Shown piece after piece: positions 7,609-17,435 of a stretch of DNA of 64,000 nt (position 1 is the stretch's first letter; every line of letters starts with the position of its first letter). Under the pieces are notes generated by a model. The model was given only the letters and a program-made list of their open reading frames with translations, did not search any database and was not told where the DNA came from. The position numbers were made by a program, and so were the translations under genes. Location of the stretch: assembly GCA_947476485.1 (NCBI GenBank), contig CANJQU010000008.1, positions 1 to 64,000 on the forward strand, written 5' to 3'. Source of the stretch: Chitinophagaceae bacterium. GTDB taxonomy: Bacteria; Bacteroidota; Bacteroidia; Chitinophagales; Chitinophagaceae.

Positions 7609-9810
7609 TCAAAAGTTATCGACATTATATGTCGCTTCAGCCTTTTTAACAATAGCTTGCTGTATTACCTGGTTTGCACCATTCATCAACTGCATTTGCT
7701 GGTTATAACGCGCCTGGCCTAACATCTGCATCAGCATATTCTGATCTGTTGGCAATGGCGTTACGTTACGGTTGAGCACAGAGATAAAGTAAACACCACC
7801 CATTCCTTTAATACCCGGGGAAACAGCATTTAGCTGTAAACCGTTGTTAAAGGCATAACCGATCACTTTCGGCTCAAAACCCAGGTTCGGTATGTATCCG
7901 CCACCGGCCACCACAGAATCTGACTGCTGCACCTGCTGGCCCGATGCTGATGCAATTGCATCAAGTGAACCGGAATACTTTTTGGCTATCAGGTCTGCTT
8001 TCTTTTCCTCCCTTATTTTTTGTTCTATCTGCGGACGGTTAGCTGGGCTAAGTGGCACCAGGCCTTTATCAGCAATAGAAATAAGTTTTGCAACAACATA
8101 GCGCTGCTGGCCTAACTGGAAGACGGCTGAGATATCGCCCACTTTGTGGCCAAACATCCACCTCACAACTTCACGCGATGGGCCGAGGCCTGTGATGGTG
8201 AAATTAGTAACTTTTACGTTGTCGCCTATACGCTTGTCATAACTCTGTTTTTTCACTGCTGCGTCAAAAAGTTCAGGTGTTGTATTTCTGCCGGCAAATT
8301 CATTTGCTTTTGCATAGATCGCATTTACCGTGCTGTCGCTTGGGGCCAGGTTCTTAACGATCGTTGCGGTCTGAACAGCAGGCGCTATGCCTGTTTGTTC
8401 CATTATCTCAATATAATAGTATCCTGCAAAGTTGTCGTTGGAAACTTTTACAGTTTTTGTTTCGCCGGTTTTACCTTCGAAAATGAAATCACCAAATTCC
8501 TTTGGAACTCCCGGCCTTTGGATCAACGTCACTGTGCTTTCTCCGCCCTTGTCTTTGCTACCGTCATCCACAGAGTACTTCTGAACAACTGAGTCAAACT
8601 TCACACCGGCTTTCAGCTCTGCGATCGCGCTATCTAATTTCATTTTAGCCGCACTGTCGGTAGCAATATCATTTCCTTGTGCTTTTGTAAGTACCAGTAT
8701 GTGCCTGTTCTTTACAGAATCCGGAAGCGTTTTCTTGTCCACGATTTTTGTCATCTTATAACCGCCGTTCTCGAAGTATGGTCCATAGACGCTGCCTGCC
8801 GGAGCTTCCATTATTGAATCTGCATAACGTGAAGTAAATGTCTTTTTATTAAGGTAGGCTTCAGTATATGCATTAGCATCATCGGTCTTACCGTTTACAA
8901 AGTTCTTGTTATCTTTTTCTTTAGCGGCTACAAAGTCATTTTTCAGTTCGGCGAGTGCAGTAAGTACACGTGCTGTATCAGCAGAAGAAGGATTGATCTC
9001 AAATGATACATACTCAATAGAACGTGTTGGTTCGTCTGCATGAAACATAGCGGCATGCTTGCCCATAAAGTCCTTGATATCTTCATCACTTACTTTCACA
9101 TCATTGTCTGCTATTACAGAGAACGGCACCTTTACATATTTGATAGCAGCCATTGCGCCCTGGTCGGAAGCTGTGTGCTTAGAAACAAAAAAAGGAACGT
9201 TGACCGTGTTAGACAACATGATCCGGTATTTGTTGATCCTGCTTCTACGGGTTACGTATTTTTTTACAGTTTCCCACTGCTCTCTGTATTTTCCCTGGGG
9301 ATCTACTTTCTGCGCCTGTTCGGTTATCTCTTTTTCAAATTGTTTAATAATTGTGGCATCAAACTGGTGTGTTTCCCTGTTAATAAATATAGGCTGCCCT
9401 TCGAGTGTAAAGTTTGCGATCATCGGATCCACATTCGGTCCGTAGATCATTTCTTTCCGCTCATCTTCCGATGTTTGTATACCCAGTTTATCACATTCTT
9501 CACCGATCACCACTTCTTCTATAATGCTTTGTACAGCCTGCTCATCGATCTGTGCGCGGCCGGCATCATCAAGGGAATGTACCTTATTATACATCATCGA
9601 AAGCGTTTCGTATTCTTTGATGCGGGCGCTATATTCCTTAGGATCTATCTTAACGCCGTTTATTTTCATTACATCGGAATCACGGCCTCCAAAAAAACTG
9701 CCGAATGAGCCGTTGCGAGCATCCGATATGATAAAGCCTACGAGCGCGATCGCTATCACTGCGCCGGCGATCTTTCCATATTTATTTCTAATCGTTTGAA
9801 TTACAGACAT
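7609..9810 (-). CDS. SurA/PpiD-type peptidyl-prolyl isomerase chaperone
   Basis: The 733-residue protein begins with a cytoplasmic stub and one transmembrane helix (IAGAVIAIALVGFIISDA), then a SurA_N-like helical chaperone region and a parvulin domain around residues 345-455 (NRHILVLT ... KYSVDDGSKDKGGE ... KEFGDFIF). This is the architecture of PpiD, an inner-membrane-anchored periplasmic folding factor for outer-membrane and exported proteins. A second, degenerate parvulin-like segment may lie further on. The start gives a good membrane anchor and lies 33 nt from a likely promoter at 9843-9873. A terminator follows, so it is probably a single-gene transcript. Confidence 0.85.
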   Translation of the reverse strand: MSVIQTIRNKYGKIAGAVIAIALVGFIISDARNGSFGSFFGGRDSDVMKINGVKIDPKEYSARIKEYETLSMMYNKVHSLDDAGRAQIDEQAVQSIIEEVVIGEECDKLGIQTSEDERKEMIYGPNVDPMIANFTLEGQPIFINRETHQFDATIIKQFEKEITEQAQKVDPQGKYREQWETVKKYVTRRSRINKYRIMLSNTVNVPFFVSKHTASDQGAMAAIKYVKVPFSVIADNDVKVSDEDIKDFMGKHAAMFHADEPTRSIEYVSFEINPSSADTARVLTALAELKNDFVAAKEKDNKNFVNGKTDDANAYTEAYLNKKTFTSRYADSIMEAPAGSVYGPYFENGGYKMTKIVDKKTLPDSVKNRHILVLTKAQGNDIATDSAAKMKLDSAIAELKAGVKFDSVVQKYSVDDGSKDKGGESTVTLIQRPGVPKEFGDFIFEGKTGETKTVKVSNDNFAGYYYIEIMEQTGIAPAVQTATIVKNLAPSDSTVNAIYAKANEFAGRNTTPELFDAAVKKQSYDKRIGDNVKVTNFTITGLGPSREVVRWMFGHKVGDISAVFQLGQQRYVVAKLISIADKGLVPLSPANRPQIEQKIREEKKADLIAKKYSGSLDAIASASGQQVQQSDSVVAGGGYIPNLGFEPKVIGYAFNNGLQLNAVSPGIKGMGGVYFISVLNRNVTPLPTDQNMLMQMLGQARYNQQMQLMNGANQVIQQAIVKKAEATYNVDNF

Positions 9811-9842
9811 TGCAGGTTTGTGTTATTTTTTATAAAGGACGG

Positions 9843-9873
9843 CAAATTTATGCGAAAAATAGATTTTGCACAA
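9843..9873 (-). promoter_or_regulatory. Bacteroidota-type promoter for the SurA/PpiD-like gene
   Basis: On the minus strand TTG (9871-9873) is followed after 20 nt by TAAATTTG (9843-9850), a full match to the TAnnTTTG -7 element of the Bacteroidota primary sigma factor. Start of transcription is expected about 26 nt before the ATG. Confidence 0.55.
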
Positions 9874-10437
9874 GTTATTCCCATATTTCCGGCATTTATT
9901 TTTAAAAAAAAACTTTATCCGCTACTTTTTCATAGATATTGGTTTCCTCGCCTTGAGCCAACCAATCGGCTGGTGTTCTATTGTGGCATGAAGTTTTTAC
10001 ATGTATATTCGGTTTCCGTATTTTCCAAAAATTAGTAGATTTTGGGTGTGGATAAGTATGGGTTATTGTCTGTAGAAAAGTTTGGTTTGCTTGATAACTA
10101 ATTAAAGGACAAGCGTTTCTTCAGGTTATCCTTTATTTTCCTGGCTTCTCCACACTCATCTACGATATTAAGGTTCGCATTTTTACCAACAGCAGTTTGA
10201 ATTAACAATTCCCAATATTACTGTTAGTTCATTGCTACCACTGCTTTTTTTGTGTTAATAATAAAACAGTAAGGTGTGAATAAACCAAAACCTTCTAATT
10301 TGCAATAGGAATAACTTTTTTTATTCCCCATACCCCCACTCCTAATAATAGTAGTTAGATTCTTTAAAAATTTTAAACTATTATTAATAGGTGTGTGAGT
10401 ATCTTGGATTTGAATTAACGAAACCCAATAAACGATC
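9874..10437. other. Intergenic region with possible gene remnant
   Basis: No intact gene is convincing. On the minus strand, 10098-10196 is open with protein-like composition (it ends in KDNLKKRLSFN), but the same frame carries two stop codons at about 10216-10226 separating it from an open stretch at 10224-10340. This could be a decayed small gene. The 300 bases before nadA must also hold its promoter, which I could not place confidently. Confidence 0.3.
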
Positions 10438-11442
10438 ATGCAGGAGTTAAAGTTAGCTGAACTGGAACAGAAAGGTTTTCTGGATATTGATATAGACCCG
10501 ACTTTGGATCTGTTCGAAGAGATAGACCGGTTAAAAAAGGCAAAGAATGCTGTGATATTAGCGCATTATTACCAGGAACCTGATATACAGGATGTAGCAG
10601 ATTTTATTGGTGACAGCCTGGGATTGGCTCAGCAAGCGGCTAGGACAGAAGCCGATATTATTGTATTTGCAGGTGTGCATTTTATGGCAGAGACCGCCAA
10701 AATACTCAATCCAAATAAAAAGGTGCTTCTGCCGGATCTGAAAGCTGGGTGTTCACTAAGCGATAGTTGTCCGCCCGAGCTGTTTAGTGCGTTTAAAGAG
10801 AAGCACCCCGATCATCTTGTTATTTCCTATATCAACTGTTCTGCAGGTATTAAAGCATTGAGTGATATTATCTGTACTTCATCCAACGCGCAATTGATAG
10901 TGGAAAGTCTGCCAAAGGATCAGCAGATCATTTTTGCACCGGATAAGAATCTTGGTGGTTACATTAACAGGAAGTCCGGTAGAAATATGGTTTTGTGGAA
11001 TGGTGCGTGTATGGTGCATGAGATATTTTCGCTGGAGAAGATAACAAAGCTTAAGCAAAGACATCCAGAGGCGAAACTGATCGCTCATCCGGAATGTGAG
11101 GAAGCGGTGTTACGTATTGCAGATTTTATAGGATCAACGACACAGTTGCTGAAGTTTACTGAGACAGATGATGCTACAATGTTTATTGTTGCCACCGAGA
11201 CAGGCATACTACATAGTATGCAACAGAATTCAAGGAATAAGACATTTATTGCTGCGCCTCCAGATAATGCTTGTGCGTGCAACAATTGCCCGCATATGAA
11301 ATTAAATACGCTGGAAAAGTTATATCTGTGTATGAAATACGAGCAACCCGAGATATTAATGGAAGAAGAGCTCAGGTTGGCAGCTAAAAAACCAATTGAA
11401 AGGATGCTGGCACTTAGTAAGCAATTGGGCCTTGGTGGATAG
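10438..11442 (+). CDS. nadA: Quinolinate synthase
   Basis: NadA condenses iminoaspartate with dihydroxyacetone phosphate to quinolinate in de novo NAD synthesis, using an oxygen-sensitive [4Fe-4S] cluster. The 334 residues fit the family. Conserved features include [23 protein letters not shown], split here as VILAHYYQ and DFIGDSLGL, the cluster-region cysteines in [11 protein letters not shown] and [16 protein letters not shown], and the C-terminal [11 protein letters not shown]. The partner genes nadB and nadC are not in the window. It is monocistronic in appearance, with a new promoter region before the next gene. Confidence 0.93.
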   Translation: MQELKLAELEQKGFLDIDIDPTLDLFEEIDRLKKAKNAVILAHYYQEPDIQDVADFIGDSLGLAQQAARTEADIIVFAGVHFMAETAKILNPNKKVLLPDLKAGCSLSDSCPPELFSAFKEKHPDHLVISYINCSAGIKALSDIICTSSNAQLIVESLPKDQQIIFAPDKNLGGYINRKSGRNMVLWNGACMVHEIFSLEKITKLKQRHPEAKLIAHPECEEAVLRIADFIGSTTQLLKFTETDDATMFIVATETGILHSMQQNSRNKTFIAAPPDNACACNNCPHMKLNTLEKLYLCMKYEQPEILMEEELRLAAKKPIERMLALSKQLGLGG

Positions 11443-11496
11443 ACTAACAGTTGATTAACTATATAATTGAAAAAATTCACCCGCAGTGGGTTAAAT

Positions 11497-11528
11497 TTTG
11501 GTAATATTGCTTATTATTTATACCTTGA
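11497..11528 (+). promoter_or_regulatory. Probable promoter of the PA-domain T9SS protein
   Basis: TTTG (11497-11500) is followed after 20 nt by TACCTTGA (11521-11528), a six-of-eight fit to the -7 consensus TAnnTTTG. It ends 23 nt before the chosen ATG at 11552. Confidence 0.4.
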
Positions 11529-11551
11529 CTCCAAATTTAAAAAAAACGTTT

Positions 11552-13540
11552 ATGAAGCAGATCAACTTTTTTAGGAAACTTTTTGTTACCGCCCTGGTTG
11601 TAGGTGTCGCTGGTTATGCCAGTGCGCAGATACACCCGTTGGCATTCGGGAGCTATACCCTTGGCACCGCAGCTACGCAGCCAAACTGGTATGCGGATTA
11701 TGTCGGATTGCGTTTTGAAGTAGTTACACCTCTGGCTGCTGCCGGTGATAAGGCGTACACAGTTTCTAATGACGGAACAGGTGCTACAACTGAATGGGGT
11801 GGTATTATTACTACACCTATTGTTAACCAGCCTATAGTAATGCCTCAGCCTGGTGATAGCCTTGTGAATACTATTATTACTGTGTCTATGACCGGGAAGA
11901 TCGGGTTTGTATATCGCGGTGGTGGCGTTGAGTTTGGCGCTAAGGCCCTTGCTTGCCAGAATGCTGGAGCTATTGCTTGTGTTATCGTTAACAACATACC
12001 AGGTGGTCCTGTCGGTATGGGTGCCGGCGCTTCTGGTTCTTCAGTTACAATACCAACTTTTATGATCTCAAAAGCAGACGGAGACCTCTTGGATTCTTTC
12101 TACAATGCAGGGATCATTCCTACGCTTACAATTACTACCTGGGGCCAGGGCAACCACGCCGACCTTGGTTTCGTTCCAAACGGAGCCGCAATGTGGCATG
12201 CGAATGCTGTTCCTGCATCACAGTTGGGTGCTACAGGCAACCCAACACCTTACAACATGCTTGATGGTGCATTTATTGCGAACTATGGTTCAAGTACTAT
12301 TACCGGTGTAAAACTTAAGTCTACTACGACTTTCACACCAACAGGCGGTAGCGCCGGTGCACCTCATTCTTCTCAGGTGGATCTTGCTTCATTCCCGTCA
12401 GTTGACTCAATCTGGGCGCTGTTCAACACAACGGAATATTCATTGAGTGCAGGTGTAACCGGTACAGTTAAAACGCACTATGTAATAGAATCTGACTCAA
12501 TTGACCAGTTCCCTGCAGATAATACGCTTGATGTTACGGTTGATGTTTCTGACAATGTATTTTCTAAGAGCCGCTATGACTTTGTTAACGATCAGCCGAT
12601 CAGGACTATTTATACATCCTTTGGCGGTGGTGTTGAGTTTCTTTGGGGCCCTATGTATTATGTTGCAAATTCTGGTTTCTCTGTTTCCAATGTAAAGTTC
12701 TCTTTAGCTATCAACAGCACGACGATCTCTACTCCTTTGCCATCTGATGTAAATGTTTTTGTGTTTAAATGGACAGACGGTGTTGGCGGTGATGCAGATA
12801 GCATAGTTGCTAATGGCGAGTTATACCTTGTTGGGTCAGGTACAAAGCATGTGGATGGTATTAATGATACATCAGGCGCTTTACTGGTGCAGACGATCTA
12901 CGCTGACACTAACGGTAACAATGTTGGCCCTAACATGGTGCTCGATGGAAGCAGCTGGTACTATGTAGCAATTGATGTTCCTTCTGCTACCTTCCTGGCT
13001 TGTGATGGTGTTCAGGATCCTTACCCACGTGTTTATGGCCGTTATCACGCAAACATGGGTGGTTCTGGTAATCATCTGCTTGATTATTCAAGTATTGAAT
13101 TTACCGGTTCTAAAGTGTCTTTAGATTCTTTCGAAGGTTCTGGTAATGCTCCCGTTCCGGCGTTTTCTACTGCCTATATTAATTCTGTTGACTCCTTTGT
13201 ATACAGCAATATGAAAGGCCTGATCCCATCAGTATCTATGCAGATAATGTCAACAACTTCAAATCCTGTTGCTTATGGTAAGCCGCTGGCGAATGTTTCT
13301 TTGTTCCCTAACCCGGCGAAAGATCAGTTGAATGTAACTGCAGCATTCGATAAGAATGAGAAAACTGTTAGTTATGAGATCATCGATGGTCTTGCCCGTT
13401 TCGTTAGCAAAGACACACACTACAATGTGCAGAATGATTCTTATACGATCAACACTTCAAAACTGGCGCCAGGTAACTACTACCTTATCATCAATGCTGA
13501 AGGCAGAGCAATGACCAGGAGATTTACTGTTGTTAAGTAA
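11552..13540 (+). CDS. Secreted PA-domain protein with T9SS type A sorting signal
   Basis: A 662-residue secreted protein. The chosen ATG gives a clean signal peptide (MKQINFFRKLF ... GYASAQ); the frame opens 18 codons earlier but that would bury the signal. A protease-associated (PA) domain spans about residues 110-186 (KALACQNAGAIACVIVNN, then a Gly-rich turn and IPTFMISKADGDLL). The C-terminal 90 residues (LFPNPAKDQLNV ... LAPGNYYLII ... RRFTVVK) form a type A T9SS sorting domain, so the protein is exported by the type IX system and probably attached to the cell surface. No peptidase catalytic domain is seen, so the PA domain may act in binding. The ligand is unknown. Confidence 0.85.
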   Translation: MKQINFFRKLFVTALVVGVAGYASAQIHPLAFGSYTLGTAATQPNWYADYVGLRFEVVTPLAAAGDKAYTVSNDGTGATTEWGGIITTPIVNQPIVMPQPGDSLVNTIITVSMTGKIGFVYRGGGVEFGAKALACQNAGAIACVIVNNIPGGPVGMGAGASGSSVTIPTFMISKADGDLLDSFYNAGIIPTLTITTWGQGNHADLGFVPNGAAMWHANAVPASQLGATGNPTPYNMLDGAFIANYGSSTITGVKLKSTTTFTPTGGSAGAPHSSQVDLASFPSVDSIWALFNTTEYSLSAGVTGTVKTHYVIESDSIDQFPADNTLDVTVDVSDNVFSKSRYDFVNDQPIRTIYTSFGGGVEFLWGPMYYVANSGFSVSNVKFSLAINSTTISTPLPSDVNVFVFKWTDGVGGDADSIVANGELYLVGSGTKHVDGINDTSGALLVQTIYADTNGNNVGPNMVLDGSSWYYVAIDVPSATFLACDGVQDPYPRVYGRYHANMGGSGNHLLDYSSIEFTGSKVSLDSFEGSGNAPVPAFSTAYINSVDSFVYSNMKGLIPSVSMQIMSTTSNPVAYGKPLANVSLFPNPAKDQLNVTAAFDKNEKTVSYEIIDGLARFVSKDTHYNVQNDSYTINTSKLAPGNYYLIINAEGRAMTRRFTVVK

Positions 13541-13565
13541 ATAATTTATATATATATTGTTTTAT

Positions 13566-13601
13566 AAGGGCTGTCTCATTCGAGGCGGCCCTTATTGTTT
13601 T
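13566..13601 (+). terminator. Rho-independent terminator
   Basis: AAGGGCTGTCTC (13566-13577) pairs with GAGGCGGCCCTT (13582-13593) across an ATTC loop, using two G-U pairs, followed by a T-rich tail. It ends the PA-domain gene. Confidence 0.8.
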
Positions 13602-14078
13602 AAGTATTAGTAGCAAATTGAGTTCGATTTATAACCACTTTACTAATTGCGATTTATAGGTTATATAGCCAGGAATTTTTGGAATTTGACCCTGTTTTTT
13701 GCATTATTCCCTTCCGGTGTTATTTGTTTGATGTGTCAGTTAGTTTTTGCTCTGTTGATATGAGCTGAGAGTAGTAGGTTCTTAGACGTTTTGGAGCTTA
13801 TTGATTTGTTGGTTTTGACAGCTTTTAATTGGGCATACTAAATTCGCTTAGCCGACTTTGTAGTTCTAGTAGCCTTAGTTGGGAGGAACATGATATTTTT
13901 GTAGTTCATTCTTTTCGAGAATAGGAAATGTTCCATTTGCACGCCTCCGTAATGGTAAATGAATGGATGAATTGCTTCCGGAAGGGAGCAAGAGATTTCA
14001 TTAACTGAAGAATGGAAATATTAAAATGGACTCTTAACCCGGATATCCAGTTTGTAGCGTAAGATTGCCTGTTAGGGT
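13602..14078. other. Intergenic region with nothing recognisable
   Basis: About 480 bases between two gene 3' ends. I find no open frame with protein character, no RNA gene and no strong promoter motif. Confidence 0.5.
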
Positions 14079-14723
14079 TTAGGGGAATTTGTAGCCAATG
14101 CCCAGATCAAAGCCGATTACCTTATTGGCATTTCCCGGGATAAAGTGGAAAGATTGACTGACCTGTATTTTGGTATTTACCTCGAAAGTGACACCTTGAG
14201 TAAATAGAATGGTAATGTACTTTGTGTCTGTCTGGCCACCGGAAATGTTTTGCCTTACATCCATACCATTATAGGTTGGTTGACTGTTGTTGGTGATGCA
14301 CATACCTCCCTGTATACCTGCGCCGCAATATGGATGTAACCTGTTTTTTTCAGGCAGAAAATAATACTGTATTGTTACAGGTAGCGAAATATTACTTTGG
14401 TGATTGGACGTTTTATCAGGGAACAATTTAAGGCTTTGATCCTGTTGGGTATTGTAACATAATCCGGCTTCTGCTTTGAAATGAGGATTCAAACACTTTC
14501 TTAAAACAAGGGATTTGCTATTCCCATACCGGATCTTGGTCTGTTTGTTTGTTGAATTAAATAGAACCTCTTTTCCCGTTTGAATGCCAATTGTTGTTTT
14601 ATACTCCTTTTTCTTGCTGGTTTGTTTTATTTTATTTTGGGCAAAAACGCTAAAGGATGCTATCGTAAGGTATGACAGCAACAGTGAGCAGGATAATATT
14701 TTATTTGGCATTTGCATCCTCAT
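14079..14723 (-). CDS. Exported outer-membrane beta-barrel-like protein
   Basis: A 214-residue protein with a signal peptide ending in SVFAQ and alternating hydrophobic strands typical of small outer-membrane barrels (for example IQYYFLPEKNRLHPYCGAGIQ). The final residues GIGYKF end in an aromatic amino acid, common for C-terminal barrel strands. It belongs to the broad porin-family/OmpW-like grouping; no specific function can be read. A second ATG four codons in would also work. It is divergent from mnmG, with the parS-type sites in the shared upstream region. Confidence 0.6.
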   Translation of the reverse strand: MRMQMPNKILSCSLLLSYLTIASFSVFAQNKIKQTSKKKEYKTTIGIQTGKEVLFNSTNKQTKIRYGNSKSLVLRKCLNPHFKAEAGLCYNTQQDQSLKLFPDKTSNHQSNISLPVTIQYYFLPEKNRLHPYCGAGIQGGMCITNNSQPTYNGMDVRQNISGGQTDTKYITILFTQGVTFEVNTKIQVSQSFHFIPGNANKVIGFDLGIGYKFP

Positions 14724-14774
14724 ACAAAATAACGCAATATTTTATAGATTATTGTTAAAGTTCGGAAATTATTT

Positions 14775-14790
14775 TGTTCCACGTGGAACA
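14775..14790. promoter_or_regulatory. parS-type ParB binding site 1
   Basis: TGTTCCACGTGGAACA is a perfect 16-bp palindrome; the flanks extend symmetry to 22 bp (14772-14793). It fits the chromosomal parS consensus TGTTTCACGTGAAACA with the common C/G variant. Its place beside mnmG matches the origin-proximal location of parS in many bacteria. Confidence 0.8.
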
Positions 14791-14849
14791 AAAGGGGTGG
14801 ATTAGTTTATAGTTGGTGCGATTGCTCTGTGTATTTATCATGGGTACTT

Positions 14850-14865
14850 TGTTCCACGTGGAACA
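14850..14865. promoter_or_regulatory. parS-type ParB binding site 2
   Basis: A second copy of TGTTCCACGTGGAACA, exactly 75 bp from the first (centre to centre), in the intergenic region upstream of mnmG. Confidence 0.8.
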
Positions 14866-14945
14866 AGTTTTGTACATGAAAGGAGTTTTCTATAGACATG
14901 CGAGCCACGCTCCAAATCTTCCTTTCTTTCTTTACCTTTGCAGCT

Positions 14946-16814
14946 ATGTTTCCTGAATATGATGTGATCGTAGTGGGAGCCGGGCATGCTGGTTGTGAGG
15001 CCGCTGCTGCTGCTGCCAATATGGGGTGTAAAGTACTGTTGGTTACGATGAATATGCAGACCATTGCTCAGATGAGCTGCAATCCGGCTATGGGTGGTAT
15101 TGCAAAGGGCCAGATCGTAAGGGAGATTGATGCGCTTGGAGGCTATAGCGGAATTGTCAGCGACAAAAGTACAATTCAGTTTCGTATGCTGAATAAGTCT
15201 AAGGGGCCGGGCATGTGGAGTCCCAGGAGCCAGAACGACCGGATGTTGTTTGCCACAACATGGCGGGAGATGCTGGAACAAACACCAAATGTAGATTTCT
15301 GGCAGGATATGGTGAATGGCTTAATTGTTTCACGTGGAACAATTACGGGTGTTGTTACCGGAATGGGACAGGAAATAAAGGGCAAATGCGTTGTTTTGAC
15401 CAATGGAACGTTCCTGAACGGCGTAATTCATATAGGGGAAAAGCAATTTGGCGGTGGCAGGATAGGGGAGAAAGGAGCAACCGGTATTACGGAACAGCTC
15501 GTGGAAATGGGGTTTGAGAGTGCCCGTCTTAAGACAGGTACACCTCCCCGAATAGACGGCAGAAGCCTGGATTATACCAAAATGGAAATGCAGGATGGCG
15601 ATGAAGAGGTTGTGGGCTTCTCATATCTTCCTATCGAGCGGGTAAAACCAAAAGCCCAGCGTTGCTGTTGGGTTACTTACACCAGCCCGGAAGTTCATGA
15701 TATACTGAGAACTGGTTTTGAGCAATCACCAATGTATCAAGGCCGCATAAAGGGTAGCGGACCACGATATTGCCCCAGTATAGAGGATAAAATAAGCCGA
15801 TTTGCCGAAAGGGACCGTCACCAGCTCTTCGTAGAGCCGGAAGGATGGAACACCGTGGAGATATATGTGAATGGTTTCAGCACTTCCTTGCCTGAAGATG
15901 TGCAGTATAAAGCGCTGAAAATGGTACCCGGCTTCGAGAATTGCAAGTTTTTCAGGCCAGGATATGCAATAGAATACGATTATTTCCCGCCAACGCAGTT
16001 AAAATTCACCCTGGAGACCAAGCTGATCCGGAATTTGTTCTTTGCCGGGCAGATAAACGGTACTACCGGATATGAGGAAGCCGCCTGCCAGGGACTGATG
16101 GCCGGGATAAATGCAGCCCGTAACGCAAAAGACCAGGAGCCGGTGGTGTTGCAAAGAAGCGATGCGTATATAGGAGTGCTTATAGATGACCTTATTAATA
16201 AAGGAACAGACGAACCCTACCGCATGTTTACCAGTCGTGCAGAATTCCGCACTTTGCTGCGACAGGACAATGCCGATTTCCGGCTAACCCAGGTTGGCCA
16301 TGATATAGGACTCGCATCCGATGAGCGTCTCCGACTGATGAAGGATAAAAAGGAACAGGTAAGCCGGATAAAAAGGATTCTTGCCGGTTTTTCTATTGAT
16401 CAGGAAATGGCGGCTAAATTGCTGGAAAATAACAATGACTCTCCGCTGACTGAAAAAACCAGGGCAATAAAGCTATTATTGCGCCCCGGAATAGGTATAA
16501 AAGATATGATCGCTGCCATCCCAGGCCTGGGAGAAGCTATTGGCGAGGCAGATCCGCTGGTGCTGGAGCAGGCCGAGATACAGGTGAAGTATGATATCTA
16601 CATTGAAAAGGAGCAGGAATTGGTAACAAAGATGTCGGCACTGGAGGGATTAATGATCCCGGAAACCTTTAATTATGAGAAACTCACGTCCATGTCAACG
16701 GAAGCACGCCAAAAACTGAACAAAATTAAACCCCGCACTTTGGGTCAGGCAAGCCGCATCAGCGGAGTAAACCCAAGTGATGTGCAGATATTGATGGTGT
16801 ACATGGGGAGATAA
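14946..16814 (+). CDS. mnmG: tRNA uridine 5-carboxymethylaminomethyl modification enzyme
   Basis: MnmG (GidA) is the FAD-dependent partner of MnmE that installs the 5-carboxymethylaminomethyl group on wobble U34 of certain tRNAs. The 622 residues match the family. The Rossmann motif VIVVGAGHAGCEAA is at the N terminus, followed by MSCNPAMGGIAKG and, later, GQINGTTGYEEAACQGL; the C-terminal SRISGVNPSDVQILMVYM is the MnmE-interacting end. I place the start at 14946, directly before the FAD motif, not the upstream in-frame ATG. TACCTTTG at 14933-14940 resembles a -7 element so close to this ATG that the mRNA could be nearly leaderless. A parS-type site lies inside the gene. Confidence 0.95.
   Translation: MFPEYDVIVVGAGHAGCEAAAAAANMGCKVLLVTMNMQTIAQMSCNPAMGGIAKGQIVREIDALGGYSGIVSDKSTIQFRMLNKSKGPGMWSPRSQNDRMLFATTWREMLEQTPNVDFWQDMVNGLIVSRGTITGVVTGMGQEIKGKCVVLTNGTFLNGVIHIGEKQFGGGRIGEKGATGITEQLVEMGFESARLKTGTPPRIDGRSLDYTKMEMQDGDEEVVGFSYLPIERVKPKAQRCCWVTYTSPEVHDILRTGFEQSPMYQGRIKGSGPRYCPSIEDKISRFAERDRHQLFVEPEGWNTVEIYVNGFSTSLPEDVQYKALKMVPGFENCKFFRPGYAIEYDYFPPTQLKFTLETKLIRNLFFAGQINGTTGYEEAACQGLMAGINAARNAKDQEPVVLQRSDAYIGVLIDDLINKGTDEPYRMFTSRAEFRTLLRQDNADFRLTQVGHDIGLASDERLRLMKDKKEQVSRIKRILAGFSIDQEMAAKLLENNNDSPLTEKTRAIKLLLRPGIGIKDMIAAIPGLGEAIGEADPLVLEQAEIQVKYDIYIEKEQELVTKMSALEGLMIPETFNYEKLTSMSTEARQKLNKIKPRTLGQASRISGVNPSDVQILMVYMGR
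15326..15341. promoter_or_regulatory. parS-type ParB binding site 3, inside mnmG
   Basis: TGTTTCACGTGGAACA at codons 128-132 of mnmG is a one-base asymmetric variant of the two upstream sites and fits the parS consensus. Intragenic parS sites are common because ParB spreads irrespective of coding. Confidence 0.75.
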
Positions 16815-16896
16815 ACCAGCAGCTACTTGTAACAGGAGAACTAGGTATTTAGCTTATACATCTGATTTAAACTTAGGTATTCTATTCAGGCAAAAC

Positions 16897-17388
16897 ATGA
16901 GCGAAGTAATAGGGGAAAGCCCTTTTAAAGGTTTGGGTTTGGAGGCAGCTATTCTGCACTACTGCAAATACCAGGAACGCTGCCACATGGAGGTGCGTAA
17001 CAAGCTCTATGAACTAGGTTTCACTACACCTGAGGTGGAGCGGCAGCTTGCCGGCCTTATAGAAACAGGCGTATTAAACGAAGAGCGTTTTGCCCGTGCC
17101 TTCGCCGGTGGTAAATTCAGAATGAAGCAATGGGGCCGGGAAAAGATAAAACAACAACTAAAATTGCGTAAAATCTCTGATTATTGTATCAAAAAGGCCA
17201 TGACAGAGATTCCGCCCGATGATTACGAAAACACATTAAATAAATTGGCATTCAAGAAGACTGCCGAAATAAAAGGGGACAGAAGTATGCTATCAAAAAA
17301 AGGGAAACTATACCGCTACCTGGCGCAAAAAGGATACGAAAGAGACCTGATAATGGATGTAATAAAAATTTGCCTGGAAACTGATTAA
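16897..17388 (+). CDS. recX: Regulatory protein RecX
   Basis: RecX modulates RecA filament growth. The 163-residue all-helical protein shows the three-helix repeat layout of the family: AAILHYCKYQERCHMEVRNKL, written here as its parts CKYQERCHMEVRNKL, then LIETGVLNEERFARAFAGGKFRMKQWG, with the core motif NEERFARAF, and REKIKQQLKLRKIS. It lies 82 nt after mnmG on the same strand. recA is not in the window, so regulation of this copy is not evident. Confidence 0.85.
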   Translation: MSEVIGESPFKGLGLEAAILHYCKYQERCHMEVRNKLYELGFTTPEVERQLAGLIETGVLNEERFARAFAGGKFRMKQWGREKIKQQLKLRKISDYCIKKAMTEIPPDDYENTLNKLAFKKTAEIKGDRSMLSKKGKLYRYLAQKGYERDLIMDVIKICLETD

Positions 17389-17435
17389 ATAAAATAATTT
17401 ATACTTAACTTTGGTTAACTAACCGTTAGTAACAT

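Noticed and set aside
9796-10035. 79-codon plus-strand frame beside the SurA-like gene
   Set aside because: Overlaps the 5' end of the SurA/PpiD-like gene and its promoter, with no protein-like features.
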